From: Marinobacter sp.
GTDB lineage: Bacteria; Pseudomonadota; Gammaproteobacteria; Pseudomonadales; Oleiphilaceae
DNA: 35,430 nucleotides
NCBI GenBank assembly: GCA_014762755.1
Contig: JABURI010000182.1
Coordinates: forward strand, 1 to 35,430
Direction of reading: 5' to 3'
The position numbers were made by a program, and so were the translations under genes. This document shows positions 25,758-35,173 of the stretch, in pieces. The notes below the pieces were generated by a model that did no database searches, was not told the origin of the DNA, and saw only the letters and a program-made list of their open reading frames with translations. Numbering within the stretch: the stretch's first letter is position 1; every line of letters starts with the position of its first letter.

Positions 25758-27878
25758 ATGGCCGGGCGAATATTACTCATCCTGCTATGCCTTTACCTGT
25801 TCCCGATGCCTGTCAAAGCCGATCTCACCGACGCCAGGCGGGCGGTTATCCAGCAACTGTTCCCGTCAGCCACCGTTATTGAGGATAAGCTGGCGGATGT
25901 GCCGGTCTATCCGGTTCACCAACTCCAGGAGCTGCTCGGTTACGCCTATGAGTCCACGGATCTGAGTCGACTCCAGGGCTTTGCCGGCAAACCGATCCGG
26001 ATGATGATCGGCCTCGACACCAAAGGCCGCTTTACCGGAGTCAAAGTACTGGACCACCACGAACCGGTGTTCCTGCATGGGCTGGGTGAAGAACCGATGT
26101 TCGAGTTTGTGGACCAGTACGAGGGCCGCTCCCTGCGGGAGCAGATCATCGTGCAGTCATCGAATTCCTCCCGCTCCGGCAAAACCTCGGAGGGTGACGT
26201 GGTTTACTTTGATGGGGTCAGCAAGGCCACGGTTTCGGTCCTGATCATCAACGACACTGTCCTCTCCTCCAGCCTCAAGGTGGCGCGCCAGAAACTGGAG
26301 GCCTTCGCCCAGGCAGCCCCTACCCGCGCACGACCGGACTTTTTCGAACCGCTGGACTGGAACCAGCTGATCGAACGGGGCTTCATCGGCCGCGCGGCGA
26401 TTGCGATCAAATCCGTGGAGGAGCAGCTGGGGCGCCCTCTGTCCGATTACCCTGCCGACCTGGCGCCGATCGATAACGAACCGTTTGCTGAGCTCTTCTT
26501 CGCCTACATGAATTCGCCCATGGTGGGCCGGAACCTGCTCGGGGAAGCGGGCTATCGCCGATTCATGGAACGCCTCGGGGAAAACGACAAGGTCATGCTG
26601 GTGGCTTCCCGGGGAGCCTTTCCCCATGTCAGCGCCGACTTCACCCCCGGCAGCTCGCCCAACCGCATAGGCCTGGTGCAGAACAACCTGGCGGTGGAGA
26701 TGCGGGATCTCAACTGGCTGGACCAGAACCTGCCCCTGGGAGCGGAGGGAATGCCCGAGTTTGCGGCGGTCAACCTGTTCCGGGTTGGCGGGAACGCCGG
26801 CTTCAATCCCGGTGCCGGATCAACTCTGAAGCTCCATATCGAACTGGCGCGAAACCATCTGATCAAAGACAGCACCACCTTTGATCTGCCGGTTTCATTC
26901 AATGACCAGCTGTTTGAAAAAGTGGCGGTTGCCGCACCGCCGGAGTCGACCCGAGAGCCGGTATGGGTCGGTCTCTGGAAGGAACGCTGGTGGCAGATTA
27001 CCCTGCTGATGGCCAGCCTCACGGCGCTGACGGTTGTTTTTGCCAAACAGAAAACTCTCAGTCGTCACCCGGTGCTGGTGCACCGGTTCCGTTGGGGCTT
27101 CCTGTTCTTCACGCTGTTCTTCATCGGTTTCTATGCCCAAGGCCAGCTGTCGGTGGTGAACATCTACACCCTGTTGCTCGCCCTGTGGGATGGTTTCTCC
27201 CTGGACGTATTCCTGCTCGACCCGGTGATTTTCATACTGTGGACCTACACCTTCATCACCCTGTTCATATGGGGCCGAGGGCTGTTTTGCGGCTGGCTCT
27301 GCCCCTTTGGCGCCCTGCAGGAAATGGCGGCCTGGCTGGGTGCAAAGCTGCGCTTCCGGCAGGTCAAGGTCACCGAGCACTGGCACCGCCGGCTGATACT
27401 GCTGAAGTACCCCATCCTGCTGGGGTTGGTGGGCACCGCCTTTTATTCCCTGACGCTCGCCGAGCAACTGGCCGAAATCGAGCCGTTCAAGACCAGCATC
27501 ACCCTGCTGTTCTGGCGCTATTGGCCCTTTGTGGCTTACGCGGTGGGTTTGCTGGTGATCGGCATGTTCATTCACAAGTTCTACTGCCGCTACCTGTGCC
27601 CGCTGGGCGCGGGACTGGCAATACTGGGCCGTTTCCGGCTGCTCAGTTGGCTGGAGCGCATCGACCGCTGTGGTTCCCCCTGCCAGCACTGCAAGAATGA
27701 ATGTGGCATCAACGCCATCCGAAAGGACGGACGGATCGATTATAACGAGTGCATCCAGTGCCTGGAGTGCGTGATCATCCTGCGCGACGAAACTCAATGC
27801 GTGGACAGCATTATCCGTAACAAACAGATGCAAAAGCAGCGGGCCAGGATTCTGGCGACGGATGCGATGGGGGCTTGA
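25758..27878 (+). CDS. NosR/NirI-like membrane flavoprotein with iron-sulfur clusters
   Basis: The 706-residue protein has a signal peptide (1-21) and a periplasmic FMN-binding domain (about 60-185) with D-GVSKATVS (152-160). Thr158 would carry covalent FMN, though the usual SGAT glycine is Lys. A further periplasmic region runs to about 410. Several membrane segments follow, with two cytoplasmic CxxxCP motifs (GLFCGWLCPFG, FYCRYLCPLG). A C-terminal ferredoxin-like part has Cys638-x3-Cys642-x2-Cys645-x3-Cys649 and Cys665-x2-Cys668-x2-Cys671. NosR/NirI proteins move electrons from the quinol pool towards periplasmic enzymes. No nos or nir genes are here; it is divergent from pqqA and may serve alcohol oxidation. 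It is not claimed to be NosR itself. Confidence 0.87.
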   Translation: MAGRILLILLCLYLFPMPVKADLTDARRAVIQQLFPSATVIEDKLADVPVYPVHQLQELLGYAYESTDLSRLQGFAGKPIRMMIGLDTKGRFTGVKVLDHHEPVFLHGLGEEPMFEFVDQYEGRSLREQIIVQSSNSSRSGKTSEGDVVYFDGVSKATVSVLIINDTVLSSSLKVARQKLEAFAQAAPTRARPDFFEPLDWNQLIERGFIGRAAIAIKSVEEQLGRPLSDYPADLAPIDNEPFAELFFAYMNSPMVGRNLLGEAGYRRFMERLGENDKVMLVASRGAFPHVSADFTPGSSPNRIGLVQNNLAVEMRDLNWLDQNLPLGAEGMPEFAAVNLFRVGGNAGFNPGAGSTLKLHIELARNHLIKDSTTFDLPVSFNDQLFEKVAVAAPPESTREPVWVGLWKERWWQITLLMASLTALTVVFAKQKTLSRHPVLVHRFRWGFLFFTLFFIGFYAQGQLSVVNIYTLLLALWDGFSLDVFLLDPVIFILWTYTFITLFIWGRGLFCGWLCPFGALQEMAAWLGAKLRFRQVKVTEHWHRRLILLKYPILLGLVGTAFYSLTLAEQLAEIEPFKTSITLLFWRYWPFVAYAVGLLVIGMFIHKFYCRYLCPLGAGLAILGRFRLLSWLERIDRCGSPCQHCKNECGINAIRKDGRIDYNECIQCLECVIILRDETQCVDSIIRNKQMQKQRARILATDAMGA

Positions 27879-27900
27879 GTCCCGGGGCATACCTGAAGTT

Positions 27901-27985
27901 GGGGTCAGATGAAGGCTTTCATCTGACCCCGGCATTTGGCTCGGGCTCTGGCAAAGGGGTCTGAAGAAAACTTTCTTCTGACCCC
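27901..27985. repeat. Two tandem REP-like palindromes
   Basis: Two 30-base palindromes share the ends GGGGTC...GACCCC. The first (27901-27930) has a perfect 13-bp stem and loop GGCT; the second (27956-27985) has 13 pairs with one mismatch and loop AACT. They are 25 bases apart, just after the NosR-like gene. GGGGTCAGA-type palindromes are typical of REP elements moved by RAYT (Y1) transposases in gammaproteobacteria; no such transposase is in the window. They may also act as 3' mRNA stabilisers. Confidence 0.75.
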
Positions 27986-28013
27986 ATGTTCGCGCCCCCC
28001 GTGTTCGGGATAC

Positions 28014-28035
28014 AAAAAAGCCCCGGGGAGGGGCT
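28014..28035 (-). terminator. Rho-independent terminator of the aldehyde dehydrogenase gene
   Basis: On the minus strand AGCCCC (28035-28030), a 5-base loop and GGGGCT (28024-28019) are followed by a T run at 28019-28014. A second hairpin, CGCGGGC/GCCCGCG (28071-28077 / 28087-28093), lies between it and the stop codon without a T tract. Confidence 0.88.
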
Positions 28036-28109
28036 GAACAGATAACACACATCCTTGTGGGGACACGAAGCGCGGGCCCATCAAGAGCCCGCGAACCGAT
28101 GCTTGCAGA

Positions 28110-29630
28110 TCAGAAGAAACCAAGCGGGTTGGTGTCGTAGCTGACCAGCATGTTCTTGGTCTGCTGGTAGTGCTCGAGCGCCATCTTATGGGTCTCGCGG
28201 CCAACACCGGACTTCTTGTAGCCACCGAAAGCCGCGTGTGCCGGGTAGGCATGGTAGCAGTTCATCCAGACCCGACCGGCCTGAATGTTGCGGCCCATGC
28301 GGTAGGCGCGGTTGGTATCGCGGGTCCAGACACCGGCACCCAGGCCGAACTCGGTGTCGTTGGCGATGGCCAGGGCTTCTTCCTCGGTCTTGAAAGTGGT
28401 GACACCCACCACCGGCCCGAAGATTTCCTCCTGGAACACGCGCATTTTGTTGTCGCCCTTGAACAAGGTCGGCTGGATGTAGAAGCCGTTGTTGAATTCT
28501 TCGTCCAGGTGCTCGCGGTCACCGCCAGTCAGCACCACGGCACCTTCCTGCTTACCGATCTCCAGGTAGGACATGATCTTGTCGAACTGTTCCTTGGAGG
28601 CCTGGGCACCCACCTGCACATCGGTATCAAGCGGGTTGCCACGCTTAATGGCCTTGGTGCGCTGGATGACCTTCTGCATGAACTCCTCGAACATGTCTTC
28701 CTGAACCAGGGCACGGGACGGACAGGTGCACACTTCGCCCTGGTTGAAGAACGCCAGCACCAGACCTTCCACGCACTTGTCGATGAATTCCGGCTCGGCC
28801 TTCATAACGTCGGAGAAGTAGATGTTCGGGGACTTGCCGCCGAGCTCCACAGTGGACGGAATGATGTTCTCGGCCGCACACTTGAGGATGTGGGAGCCGA
28901 CCGGGGTGGAACCGGTGAAGGCGATCTTCGCAATGCGCTTGCTGGTGGCCAGGGCCTGGCCGGCCTCGATGCCGTAACCGTTAACAATGTTAAGAACGCC
29001 CGGCGGCAACAGATCGCCAATGATCTCCATCAGTACCAGGATGCTGGCGGGAGTCTGCTCGGCCGGCTTGAGCACGGTGCAGTTACCGGCAGCCAGACAG
29101 GGACCCAGTTTCCAGGCCGCCATCAGCAGCGGGAAGTTCCAGGGAATGATCTGGCCGACAACGCCCAGCGGCTCATGAAAGTGATAGGCCACGGTGTTGT
29201 GGTCGATCTCACCCATATGGCCTTCCTGGGCACGGATACAACCGGCGAAATAGCGGAAGTGATCGGCCGCCAGAGGAATATCGGCGTTCAGGGTTTCACG
29301 GACGGCTTTGCCGTTATCCCAGGTTTCGGCAACCGCCAGTTTTTCCAGGTTGGCTTCAATGCGATCCGCGATTTTCAGCAGAATATTGGAACGCTCGGTG
29401 GGCGAGGTCTTGCCCCAGGCCGGCGCGGCCTTGTGCGCCGCGTCCAGGGCGAGATCAATGTCTTCGGCGGTGGAACGAGGAATCTCACAGATCACCTCAC
29501 CGGTCACCGGCGTGATGTTCTCGAAATACTGACCCTTCACGGGCTCTACCCACTCACCGCCAATGTAGTTCTGGTAGCGGGATTTGAAGGAAACGACAGA
29601 GCCTTCTTTTCCAGGTTGTGCGTAGATCAT
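28110..29630 (-). CDS. exaC: NAD-dependent aldehyde dehydrogenase, ExaC-like
   Basis: The 506-residue enzyme oxidises short aldehydes such as acetaldehyde to the acid. It has [36 protein letters not shown] cofactor region (read in two parts, about 165-195), FTGSTPVGS, the general base Glu in VELGGKSPN, the catalytic cysteine in [12 protein letters not shown] and EEIFGPVV. Length equals Pseudomonas ExaC, the partner of PQQ ethanol dehydrogenase. The ATG has AGAGGT about seven bases upstream. It lies near the PQQ genes but is transcribed alone, with its own terminator. The PQQ alcohol dehydrogenase itself is not in the window. Confidence 0.9.
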   Translation of the reverse strand: MIYAQPGKEGSVVSFKSRYQNYIGGEWVEPVKGQYFENITPVTGEVICEIPRSTAEDIDLALDAAHKAAPAWGKTSPTERSNILLKIADRIEANLEKLAVAETWDNGKAVRETLNADIPLAADHFRYFAGCIRAQEGHMGEIDHNTVAYHFHEPLGVVGQIIPWNFPLLMAAWKLGPCLAAGNCTVLKPAEQTPASILVLMEIIGDLLPPGVLNIVNGYGIEAGQALATSKRIAKIAFTGSTPVGSHILKCAAENIIPSTVELGGKSPNIYFSDVMKAEPEFIDKCVEGLVLAFFNQGEVCTCPSRALVQEDMFEEFMQKVIQRTKAIKRGNPLDTDVQVGAQASKEQFDKIMSYLEIGKQEGAVVLTGGDREHLDEEFNNGFYIQPTLFKGDNKMRVFQEEIFGPVVGVTTFKTEEEALAIANDTEFGLGAGVWTRDTNRAYRMGRNIQAGRVWMNCYHAYPAHAAFGGYKKSGVGRETHKMALEHYQQTKNMLVSYDTNPLGFF

Positions 29631-29684
29631 GGTATCGACCTCTTGTTGTGTTTATCGCAGGGCAACGCGGCCTTTCGCGTTTAC

Positions 29685-29770
29685 TCATTCAATGTAGACC
29701 CCGATCCGGAATAGTTGAATGATTCGATAGAGGCGAAAAACTCGTTCATTGGTAGTAGATGGACTACCAA
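29685..29770. promoter_or_regulatory. Inverted repeats upstream of exaC, candidate operators
   Basis: Two inverted repeats lie in the divergent exaC/guanidine region. TCATTCAA (29685-29692) and TTGAATGA (29715-29722) are 22 bases apart, about two helical turns plus arm, centred about 74 bases before the exaC start. TTGGTAGT (29749-29756) and ACTACCAA (29763-29770) are perfect with a 6-base gap. Either could bind an activator or repressor; no protein can be named. Confidence 0.4.
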
Positions 29771-29798
29771 CGTCAAACGCACCGATGACGCCCCCGGC

Positions 29799-29815
29799 TG
29801 CACCACGGCAGAGCA
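29799..29815 (+). promoter_or_regulatory. Possible NtrC-type enhancer site
   Basis: TGCACCA-CGG-CAGAGCA has the 7-3-7 layout of the NtrC consensus: the left arm is perfect and the right arm matches at 4 of 7 positions. It lies about 80 bases upstream of the sigma-54 core, a normal enhancer distance. It is suggestive only. Confidence 0.35.
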
Positions 29816-29888
29816 AGCGCCCCCGATCGGGGCGACAGGCACTGAAAAAACACCCTCAACCGGCCCGAAAGTGCCCTGTTTCACGGTT

Positions 29889-29904
29889 TGGCACGGACCC
29901 TGCT
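29889..29904 (+). promoter_or_regulatory. Sigma-54 promoter of the guanidine operon
   Basis: TGGCACGGACCCTGCT has the -24 TGGCAC and a -12 CTGCT, with exactly 10 bases between the invariant GG (29890-29891) and GC (29902-29903). Only one position departs from the common TGGCACG-N4-TTGCW consensus. The start of transcription would be near 29915, about 60 bases before the riboswitch. Sigma-54 control fits a nitrogen-scavenging role. Confidence 0.75.
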
Positions 29905-29972
29905 AAAGCAATAACACGCAGCGAGACGTCGGTTCCTGGAACCACAATCAAAGCGCGACAATCTGACAAATG

Positions 29973-30067
29973 GTCGACTAGGGTTCCGGCCCGCGTACTG
30001 CGGGTGACTGGTCCGAGAGTCGACGGCCTTTTCCAAGGCTACACGGCGGGACAAAAGCCCGGGAGGA
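29973..30067 (+). ncRNA. Guanidine-I riboswitch (ykkC)
   Basis: The sequence carries the hallmark conserved blocks in order: CTAGGGTTCCG (29978-29988), ACTGGTCCGAGAG (30007-30019), ACACGGCGGGAC (30041-30052) and AAAAGCCCGGGAGG (30053-30066). P1 is formed by GTCGACT (29973-29979) with AGTCGAC (30018-30024). A variable hairpin CCCGC/GCGGG sits at 29990-30004, and a second stem GGCCTT/AAGGCT at about 30025-30040. This class binds free guanidinium and turns on guanidine export or degradation genes. It sits 58 bases before the first gene of the carboxylase operon. Confidence 0.95.
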
Positions 30068-30105
30068 TCGTTCAGTTACTGACGCTTCTCGTGTTTTTGA
30101 ACCCC

Positions 30106-30125
30106 TAGCCAGGAGGAAAAGGCTA
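30106..30125 (+). promoter_or_regulatory. Hairpin holding the Shine-Dalgarno sequence in its loop
   Basis: TAGCC (30106-30110) pairs with GGCTA (30121-30125), whose last A is the first base of the ATG. The 10-base loop AGGAGGAAAA contains the whole ribosome site. It is a candidate part of the riboswitch expression platform. A second possibility is the bulged stem at 30069-30084 with TTTTT at 30094-30098, a poor terminator. Confidence 0.4.
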
Positions 30126-30850
30126 TGCCCGAGACGGCAACTCCCCTCTACGACGATCTGATTCCCGGCGGATCCCACTGGTCCTTCATCATGCGCCGCG
30201 GTCACGTACTGCGCCTGATTGACGAGCACGGCGGCGCCAACGTCGGCATGCTCATGTATAACCCCGAGAACCCGCTCGAACGCTACAACATGCCGGACAC
30301 CCTGAAGAACCAGCACACTTTCCTGCTGACCAAAGGCCATGTGCTGTTGTCCGACATGGGCCGGGTCCTCGCCTCCATCATCCGCGACGACCTGGGCTGG
30401 CATGACACCGTGTCCGGCACCTGCAACGCCGACCTGGTGGAGCAGCGCTGGGGCCGGAAGACGTACCAGGAAGCGCACAACCACTATCACCGCAACGGCT
30501 TCACCAGTTTTCTCAATGAACTGGCCAAATACGGCCTTGGCAAGAAGGATCTGACAGCCAACCTGAACTGGTTCAGCAAGGTAAAAACCGATGACGAGGG
30601 CAAGATGGCGTTCGTCAGCGATCACTCCCATGCCGGAGCAACCGTAGACCTGCGGTTCGAGATGGACACGATCGTGGTGCTGCACACCTGTCCGCACCCG
30701 CTCAATCCGGCGGCGGAATACCCCAGCCACCCACTGCGGTATCAGCTGTTCAGGGCCAATCCGGTGACCGATGCCGATCCCTGCAAGACCTCGTCGCCGG
30801 AGGCAACCCGTGCCTTCGCCAACACCGCTCTTTATCACCTGATGCAGTAA
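30125..30850 (+). CDS. Carboxyguanidine deiminase subunit (DUF1989, UAAP1-type)
   Basis: The 241-residue DUF1989 protein belongs to the pair long called urea carboxylase-associated proteins and now known as the CgdA/CgdB carboxyguanidine deiminase. The pair removes ammonia from carboxyguanidine to give allophanate in the cytoplasm. Visible features are [32 protein letters not shown] (candidate metal-binding His and Cys), HNHYHRNGF and LNWFSKV. It is the first gene after the guanidine-I riboswitch, with AGGAGG nine bases before the ATG. The second subunit starts 13 bases after its stop. I cannot say which of the two names, cgdA or cgdB, applies to it. Confidence 0.88.
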   Translation: MPETATPLYDDLIPGGSHWSFIMRRGHVLRLIDEHGGANVGMLMYNPENPLERYNMPDTLKNQHTFLLTKGHVLLSDMGRVLASIIRDDLGWHDTVSGTCNADLVEQRWGRKTYQEAHNHYHRNGFTSFLNELAKYGLGKKDLTANLNWFSKVKTDDEGKMAFVSDHSHAGATVDLRFEMDTIVVLHTCPHPLNPAAEYPSHPLRYQLFRANPVTDADPCKTSSPEATRAFANTALYHLMQ

Positions 30851-30863
30851 CCGGAGGCCGGAC

Positions 30864-31502
30864 ATGATCAAAGAAAGCACCCTGCACCCGGAAACCGCCA
30901 GCTTCCGCGAAACCGTACCGGCCGGCGAGTACTTCCTGAAAGTGGTCAAGGCGGGAGAAACCATCCGCATCCTGGACCTGGAGGGTAACCAGGCCGCCGA
31001 CACCCTGTTCTACAACGCCCACAACCCGACCGACCGCTACAGCGCCGTGGATACCATCCGCGAACAGGGCAACGTGTACTTGACCGCCGGGTCCCGGCTG
31101 ATCTCCTCCGAAGGCAACGAAATGCTGGAGATCACCGCCGACACCTGTGGCCGCCATGACACCCTCGGCGGTGCCTGCGCGGCGGAGAGCAACACCACTC
31201 GCTACGCCCTGGAGAAAAAGTGCATGCACGCCTGCCGGGACAGCTGGCTGGTGGCTGTGACCGAGCATGAAGAACTGGGCATGACCAAGCGCGACATCAC
31301 CCACAACATCAATTTCTTCATGAATGTGCCGATCACTGCCGAGGGTGGCCTGACCTTTGCCGATGGCATCTCGGACGCCGGCAAGTACGTGGAGCTGGAA
31401 GCGAAGATGGATGTGCTGGTGATGATTTCCAACTGCCCGCAGCTGAACAACCCCTGCAACGCCTATAACCCGACCCCGATCGAGGTGCTGGTATGGAGCT
31501 GA
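30864..31502 (+). CDS. Carboxyguanidine deiminase subunit (DUF1989, UAAP2-type)
   Basis: This 212-residue DUF1989 protein is the partner of the preceding gene product. It shows [39 protein letters not shown] family sequence (about 22-56), [18 protein letters not shown] with candidate metal ligands Cys and His, and [10 protein letters not shown]. Both subunits share this plan, as expected for a heteromeric enzyme from a duplication. It overlaps the carboxylase gene by 10 bases, so the three should be made in step. A Shine-Dalgarno CGGAGG lies eight bases before the ATG. Confidence 0.88.
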   Translation: MIKESTLHPETASFRETVPAGEYFLKVVKAGETIRILDLEGNQAADTLFYNAHNPTDRYSAVDTIREQGNVYLTAGSRLISSEGNEMLEITADTCGRHDTLGGACAAESNTTRYALEKKCMHACRDSWLVAVTEHEELGMTKRDITHNINFFMNVPITAEGGLTFADGISDAGKYVELEAKMDVLVMISNCPQLNNPCNAYNPTPIEVLVWS

Positions 31503-34500
31503 GCAGCAGGGTAACCAAGGTCCTGATCGCCAACCGGGGGGCTATTGCCTGCCGGATCATCCGGACCCTGAAAGCCATGGGCATCACCTCGGTCGCGGTG
31601 TACGCCGAAGCCGACTTCGATTCCCTGCACGTACGCCAGGCCGATGAAGCCTGGTCCCTGGGTGAAGGCAATGCTGCGGCAACCTACCTGAACCAGGAAC
31701 GCCTGTTCGAGATCCTGCGCAACAGTGGCGCCCAGGCCGTGCACCCGGGCTACGGATTCCTGAGTGAGAACCCGGACTTTGCCCGCCGGTGCGAGGCCGA
31801 AGGGATTGTGTTCCTGGGACCGAGACCGGAACAGATGGAACAGTTCGGGCTCAAGCACACCGCCCGTGAGCTGGCAGAGAGAGCCGGCGTGCCGTTGCTG
31901 CCGGGCACTGGCCTGCTGAGCGACCTGGAGGAGGCCGTGGCAGCCGCCGCCGGGATTGGCTATCCGGTCATGCTCAAGAGTACCGCCGGAGGTGGCGGCA
32001 TCGGCATGTCCCGCTGCCACACCGAGGATGAGCTTCGTAAAAGCTTTGAATCGGTACAGCGCCTGAGCCAGAACAACTTCAGCAACAGCGGCGTGTTCCT
32101 GGAAAAGTTCGTCGAACATGCTCGCCACATCGAGGTGCAGCTGTTTGGTGACGGCCAGGGCACGGTGGTGGCACTGGGCGAGCGCGACTGCTCCGCCCAA
32201 CGCCGCAATCAGAAGGTGATCGAGGAGGCACCGGCCCCCGGCCTGAGCGACAATGTCCGCCAACGCATGCACCAGACTGCGAAGGCCCTGGGCGAATCCA
32301 TTGCCTACCGCAGCGCCGGAACCGTGGAATTCATCTACGACCCGGATACCACCGAGTTCTATTTCCTGGAGGTGAACACCCGCCTGCAGGTGGAGCACGG
32401 GGTGACCGAGCGGGTGTACGGCGTCGATATCGTCCAGTGGATGGTGGAATTGGGCGCAGACAGCCTGACCGATCTGGATCAGCGCGCCACCAGGCTTAAA
32501 CCGGAGGGCCATGCCATCCAGGCACGGATCTATGCCGAGGATCCGAACAAGGATTTCCAGCCCAGTGCCGGCCTGCTAACCCTGGTGGAATGGCCTACCG
32601 ACGACAGCCTGCGCATCGACCACTGGATTCAGCCGGGCACCGAAATCTCGCCGCTGTTCGATCCCATGCTCGCCAAGGTGATTGTGCACGGACGCGACCG
32701 TGAAGCCGCCCGGCAAGGACTGGTGCAGGCGCTCTCGGGCAGTCGGCTATATGGCATCGAAACCAACAGTCTGTATGTGCAGCAGGTGCTCGAAGATGCC
32801 CGCTTCCGGGAGAGCCGGCTCTATACCCGCACCCTGAACGAATTCCGCTACCTGCCACCGACCGTGGATGTGGTGTCCGGCGGCACCCTGACCACCGTCC
32901 AGGATTATCCCGGTCGGGTCGGTTACTGGGAAGTCGGGGTGCCCCCGTCCGGTCCCTTCGACAGCTACTCCTTCCGTCTTGGCAACCGGCTGCTGGGCAA
33001 TGACAAGAACGCCGCCGGACTGGAGGTGACCCTCAAGGGCCCGACCCTGAAGTTCAACCTGGGTACCCAGATTGTGTTGGCCGGGGCCGAAATTGACGCC
33101 ACCCTCGACGGCGAACCCCTGCCCTTGTGGCAGGTGGTCGAGGTCCCGGCCGGTGCCACTCTGGCGTTGGGCGCCGTCAGCGGAGCCGGCGCCCGGGCCT
33201 ATGTGCTGTTCCGTGGCGGCCTCGACTGCCCGGACTACCTGGGTTCCCGCAGCACCTTCACCCTGGGCCAGTTCGGTGGTCATTGCGGCCGGGCCCTGCG
33301 CGCCGGCGATGTGCTCCACCTGCCCGACGCGGCGCCAGTGCCCGCCGCCACTCTGCACAAGGGCATGAAGCCCGGTCTGGGCAAGACCTGGTCCCTGCAC
33401 GTGACCTATGGCCCCCACGGTGCACCGGATTACTTTACCGAGCAGGACATCGAGACCTTCTTCACCAGCGAATGGGAAATCCACTACAACTCCAGCCGCA
33501 CCGGCGTACGCCTGATCGGCCCGAAACCGGAATGGGCCCGCAGTGACGGTGGCGAAGCCGGCATGCACCCGTCCAACATCCACGACAACGCCTACGCAGT
33601 AGGCACCGTGGACTTCACCGGCGACATGCCGGTCATCCTGGGCCCGGACGGCCCTAGCCTGGGCGGCTTTGTTTGCCCGGTCACGGTGATCAGCGCCGAC
33701 CTGTGGAAACTGGGCCAGCTCAAGGCCGGAGACAAGGTCCGGTTTGTGCCGGTCAACCAGGATCAGGCCGTGGCCCTGCGGGAGGCCCTGGAGGACTCCA
33801 TCGATAGCCTGATCCCGGTAACGGTCAACGTTACCCCGACGCGCAGCAACACCCCGGTAGTGCGCTCCCTGCCCACCGACGAACACGAGACCGGCGTGAT
33901 CTACCGGTCCGCCGGCGACAACTACGTGCTGGTGGAATACGGCCCGATGGAGCTGGACATCCGGCTGCGCTTCCGGGCCCATGCCCTGGTGCTGTGGCTC
34001 CGGGAGAAGGCACATCCGTCGATTCTGGAACTGACGCCCGGCATCCGCTCCCTTCAGGTGCATTACAACAGTCGCACCCTGAGTCAGCGCGCCTTGCTGG
34101 ACCTTCTGGTCCGTGCCGAGAAGGAACTGGAACAGCAACCGGAATGGGACGTGCCGGCGCGCATCGTGCACCTGCCGCTGTCCTGGGATGACGAGGCCTG
34201 CAAGACCGCTATCGCTAAATATATGCAGTCGGTACGCAAGGACGCGCCCTGGTGCCCGAGCAATCTTGAGTTCATCCGCCGCATCAATGGCCTGGACAAC
34301 ATCGACGAGGTCAAAAAGACGGTATTCGATGCCAGCTACCTGGTGATGGGCCTGGGCGACGTGTATCTGGGCGCACCGGTCGCGACACCGATGGACCCGC
34401 GCCACCGCCTGGTCACCACCAAGTACAACCCGGCCCGCACCTGGACCGCGGAGAACTCGGTGGGGATCGGCGGCGCCTACCTGTGCATCTATGGCATGGA

Positions 34501-35119
34501 AGGCCCGGGCGGCTATCAGTTTGTCGGCCGGACCCTGCAGATGTGGAACCGCTACCGCACCACCGAGGATTTCGAGCCCGGCAAACCCTGGCTGCTCCGG
34601 TTCTTTGACCAGGTGCGTTTCTACGAGGTGAATGCGGAAGAACTGCAACGCATCCGCCGCGACTTCCCCAATGGCGATTACCCCATCAAGGTCGAGGAGA
34701 CCCGTTTCAACCTGAAGGACTACGAACAGTTCCTCGCGGACCGCGAGCAGGAGATCGACGAATTCACCGGCAAGCGACAGCAGGCGTTCGACGAGGAACT
34801 GCAACGCTGGATTGAATCCGGCCAGATCAACTTCAGCGCCGAAACACCCATCGAAGATACCGGTGAGGACGATACCGCCAACCTGCCCAACGGCCAGCAC
34901 GCGGTGGAAAGCCATGTCGCTGGGAATGTCTGGGAGTGCCTGGTGCAACCGGGCCAGGTGATCGAAGCCCAGCGGCCGGTGGCGGTGGTGGAATCCATGA
35001 AGATGGAAATCGAACTGCTGAGCCCCGTGGGTGGCCGGGTGGTCGAGGTTCGCCGCGAGGCGGGCCAGGCCGTATCCCCGGGCACACCGGTGGTGATTGT
35101 GGAAGAACAACCAGCCTGA
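31493..35119 (+). CDS. Biotin-dependent guanidine carboxylase (urea carboxylase family)
   Basis: The 1208-residue enzyme carboxylates its substrate with ATP and bicarbonate. The biotin carboxylase part (1 to about 455) has an ATP-grasp with [15 protein letters not shown] and [14 protein letters not shown]. The carboxyltransferase part (about 465-980) has the two KipA/KipI-like (AHS) halves, with GPHGAPDYF and [19 protein letters not shown]. The C-terminal biotinyl domain has Lys1170 in ESMKME. Proteins of this type are usually labelled urea carboxylase, but the guanidine-I riboswitch and the two deiminase genes in the same operon favour guanidine. No allophanate hydrolase domain is fused, unlike yeast urea amidolyase. 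A published Asn/Asp difference in the carboxyltransferase active site could settle it, but I cannot align it here. Confidence 0.92.
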   Translation: MELSSRVTKVLIANRGAIACRIIRTLKAMGITSVAVYAEADFDSLHVRQADEAWSLGEGNAAATYLNQERLFEILRNSGAQAVHPGYGFLSENPDFARRCEAEGIVFLGPRPEQMEQFGLKHTARELAERAGVPLLPGTGLLSDLEEAVAAAAGIGYPVMLKSTAGGGGIGMSRCHTEDELRKSFESVQRLSQNNFSNSGVFLEKFVEHARHIEVQLFGDGQGTVVALGERDCSAQRRNQKVIEEAPAPGLSDNVRQRMHQTAKALGESIAYRSAGTVEFIYDPDTTEFYFLEVNTRLQVEHGVTERVYGVDIVQWMVELGADSLTDLDQRATRLKPEGHAIQARIYAEDPNKDFQPSAGLLTLVEWPTDDSLRIDHWIQPGTEISPLFDPMLAKVIVHGRDREAARQGLVQALSGSRLYGIETNSLYVQQVLEDARFRESRLYTRTLNEFRYLPPTVDVVSGGTLTTVQDYPGRVGYWEVGVPPSGPFDSYSFRLGNRLLGNDKNAAGLEVTLKGPTLKFNLGTQIVLAGAEIDATLDGEPLPLWQVVEVPAGATLALGAVSGAGARAYVLFRGGLDCPDYLGSRSTFTLGQFGGHCGRALRAGDVLHLPDAAPVPAATLHKGMKPGLGKTWSLHVTYGPHGAPDYFTEQDIETFFTSEWEIHYNSSRTGVRLIGPKPEWARSDGGEAGMHPSNIHDNAYAVGTVDFTGDMPVILGPDGPSLGGFVCPVTVISADLWKLGQLKAGDKVRFVPVNQDQAVALREALEDSIDSLIPVTVNVTPTRSNTPVVRSLPTDEHETGVIYRSAGDNYVLVEYGPMELDIRLRFRAHALVLWLREKAHPSILELTPGIRSLQVHYNSRTLSQRALLDLLVRAEKELEQQPEWDVPARIVHLPLSWDDEACKTAIAKYMQSVRKDAPWCPSNLEFIRRINGLDNIDEVKKTVFDASYLVMGLGDVYLGAPVATPMDPRHRLVTTKYNPARTWTAENSVGIGGAYLCIYGMEGPGGYQFVGRTLQMWNRYRTTEDFEPGKPWLLRFFDQVRFYEVNAEELQRIRRDFPNGDYPIKVEETRFNLKDYEQFLADREQEIDEFTGKRQQAFDEELQRWIESGQINFSAETPIEDTGEDDTANLPNGQHAVESHVAGNVWECLVQPGQVIEAQRPVAVVESMKMEIELLSPVGGRVVEVRREAGQAVSPGTPVVIVEEQPA

Positions 35120-35173
35120 CGCCAACAACCGAAAACAACATCATCAAGCGGGCACGACCCGAGGAGAGTTACC

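Noticed and set aside
31493..35119. Calling the carboxylase a urea carboxylase
   Set aside because: The operon is headed by a guanidine-I riboswitch and has both carboxyguanidine deiminase genes, so guanidine is the better-supported substrate.
32747..35128. 793-codon minus-strand open frame opposite the carboxylase
   Set aside because: The plus strand encodes a complete biotin enzyme with intact motifs. The antisense frame has no recognisable domain and arises from codon bias.
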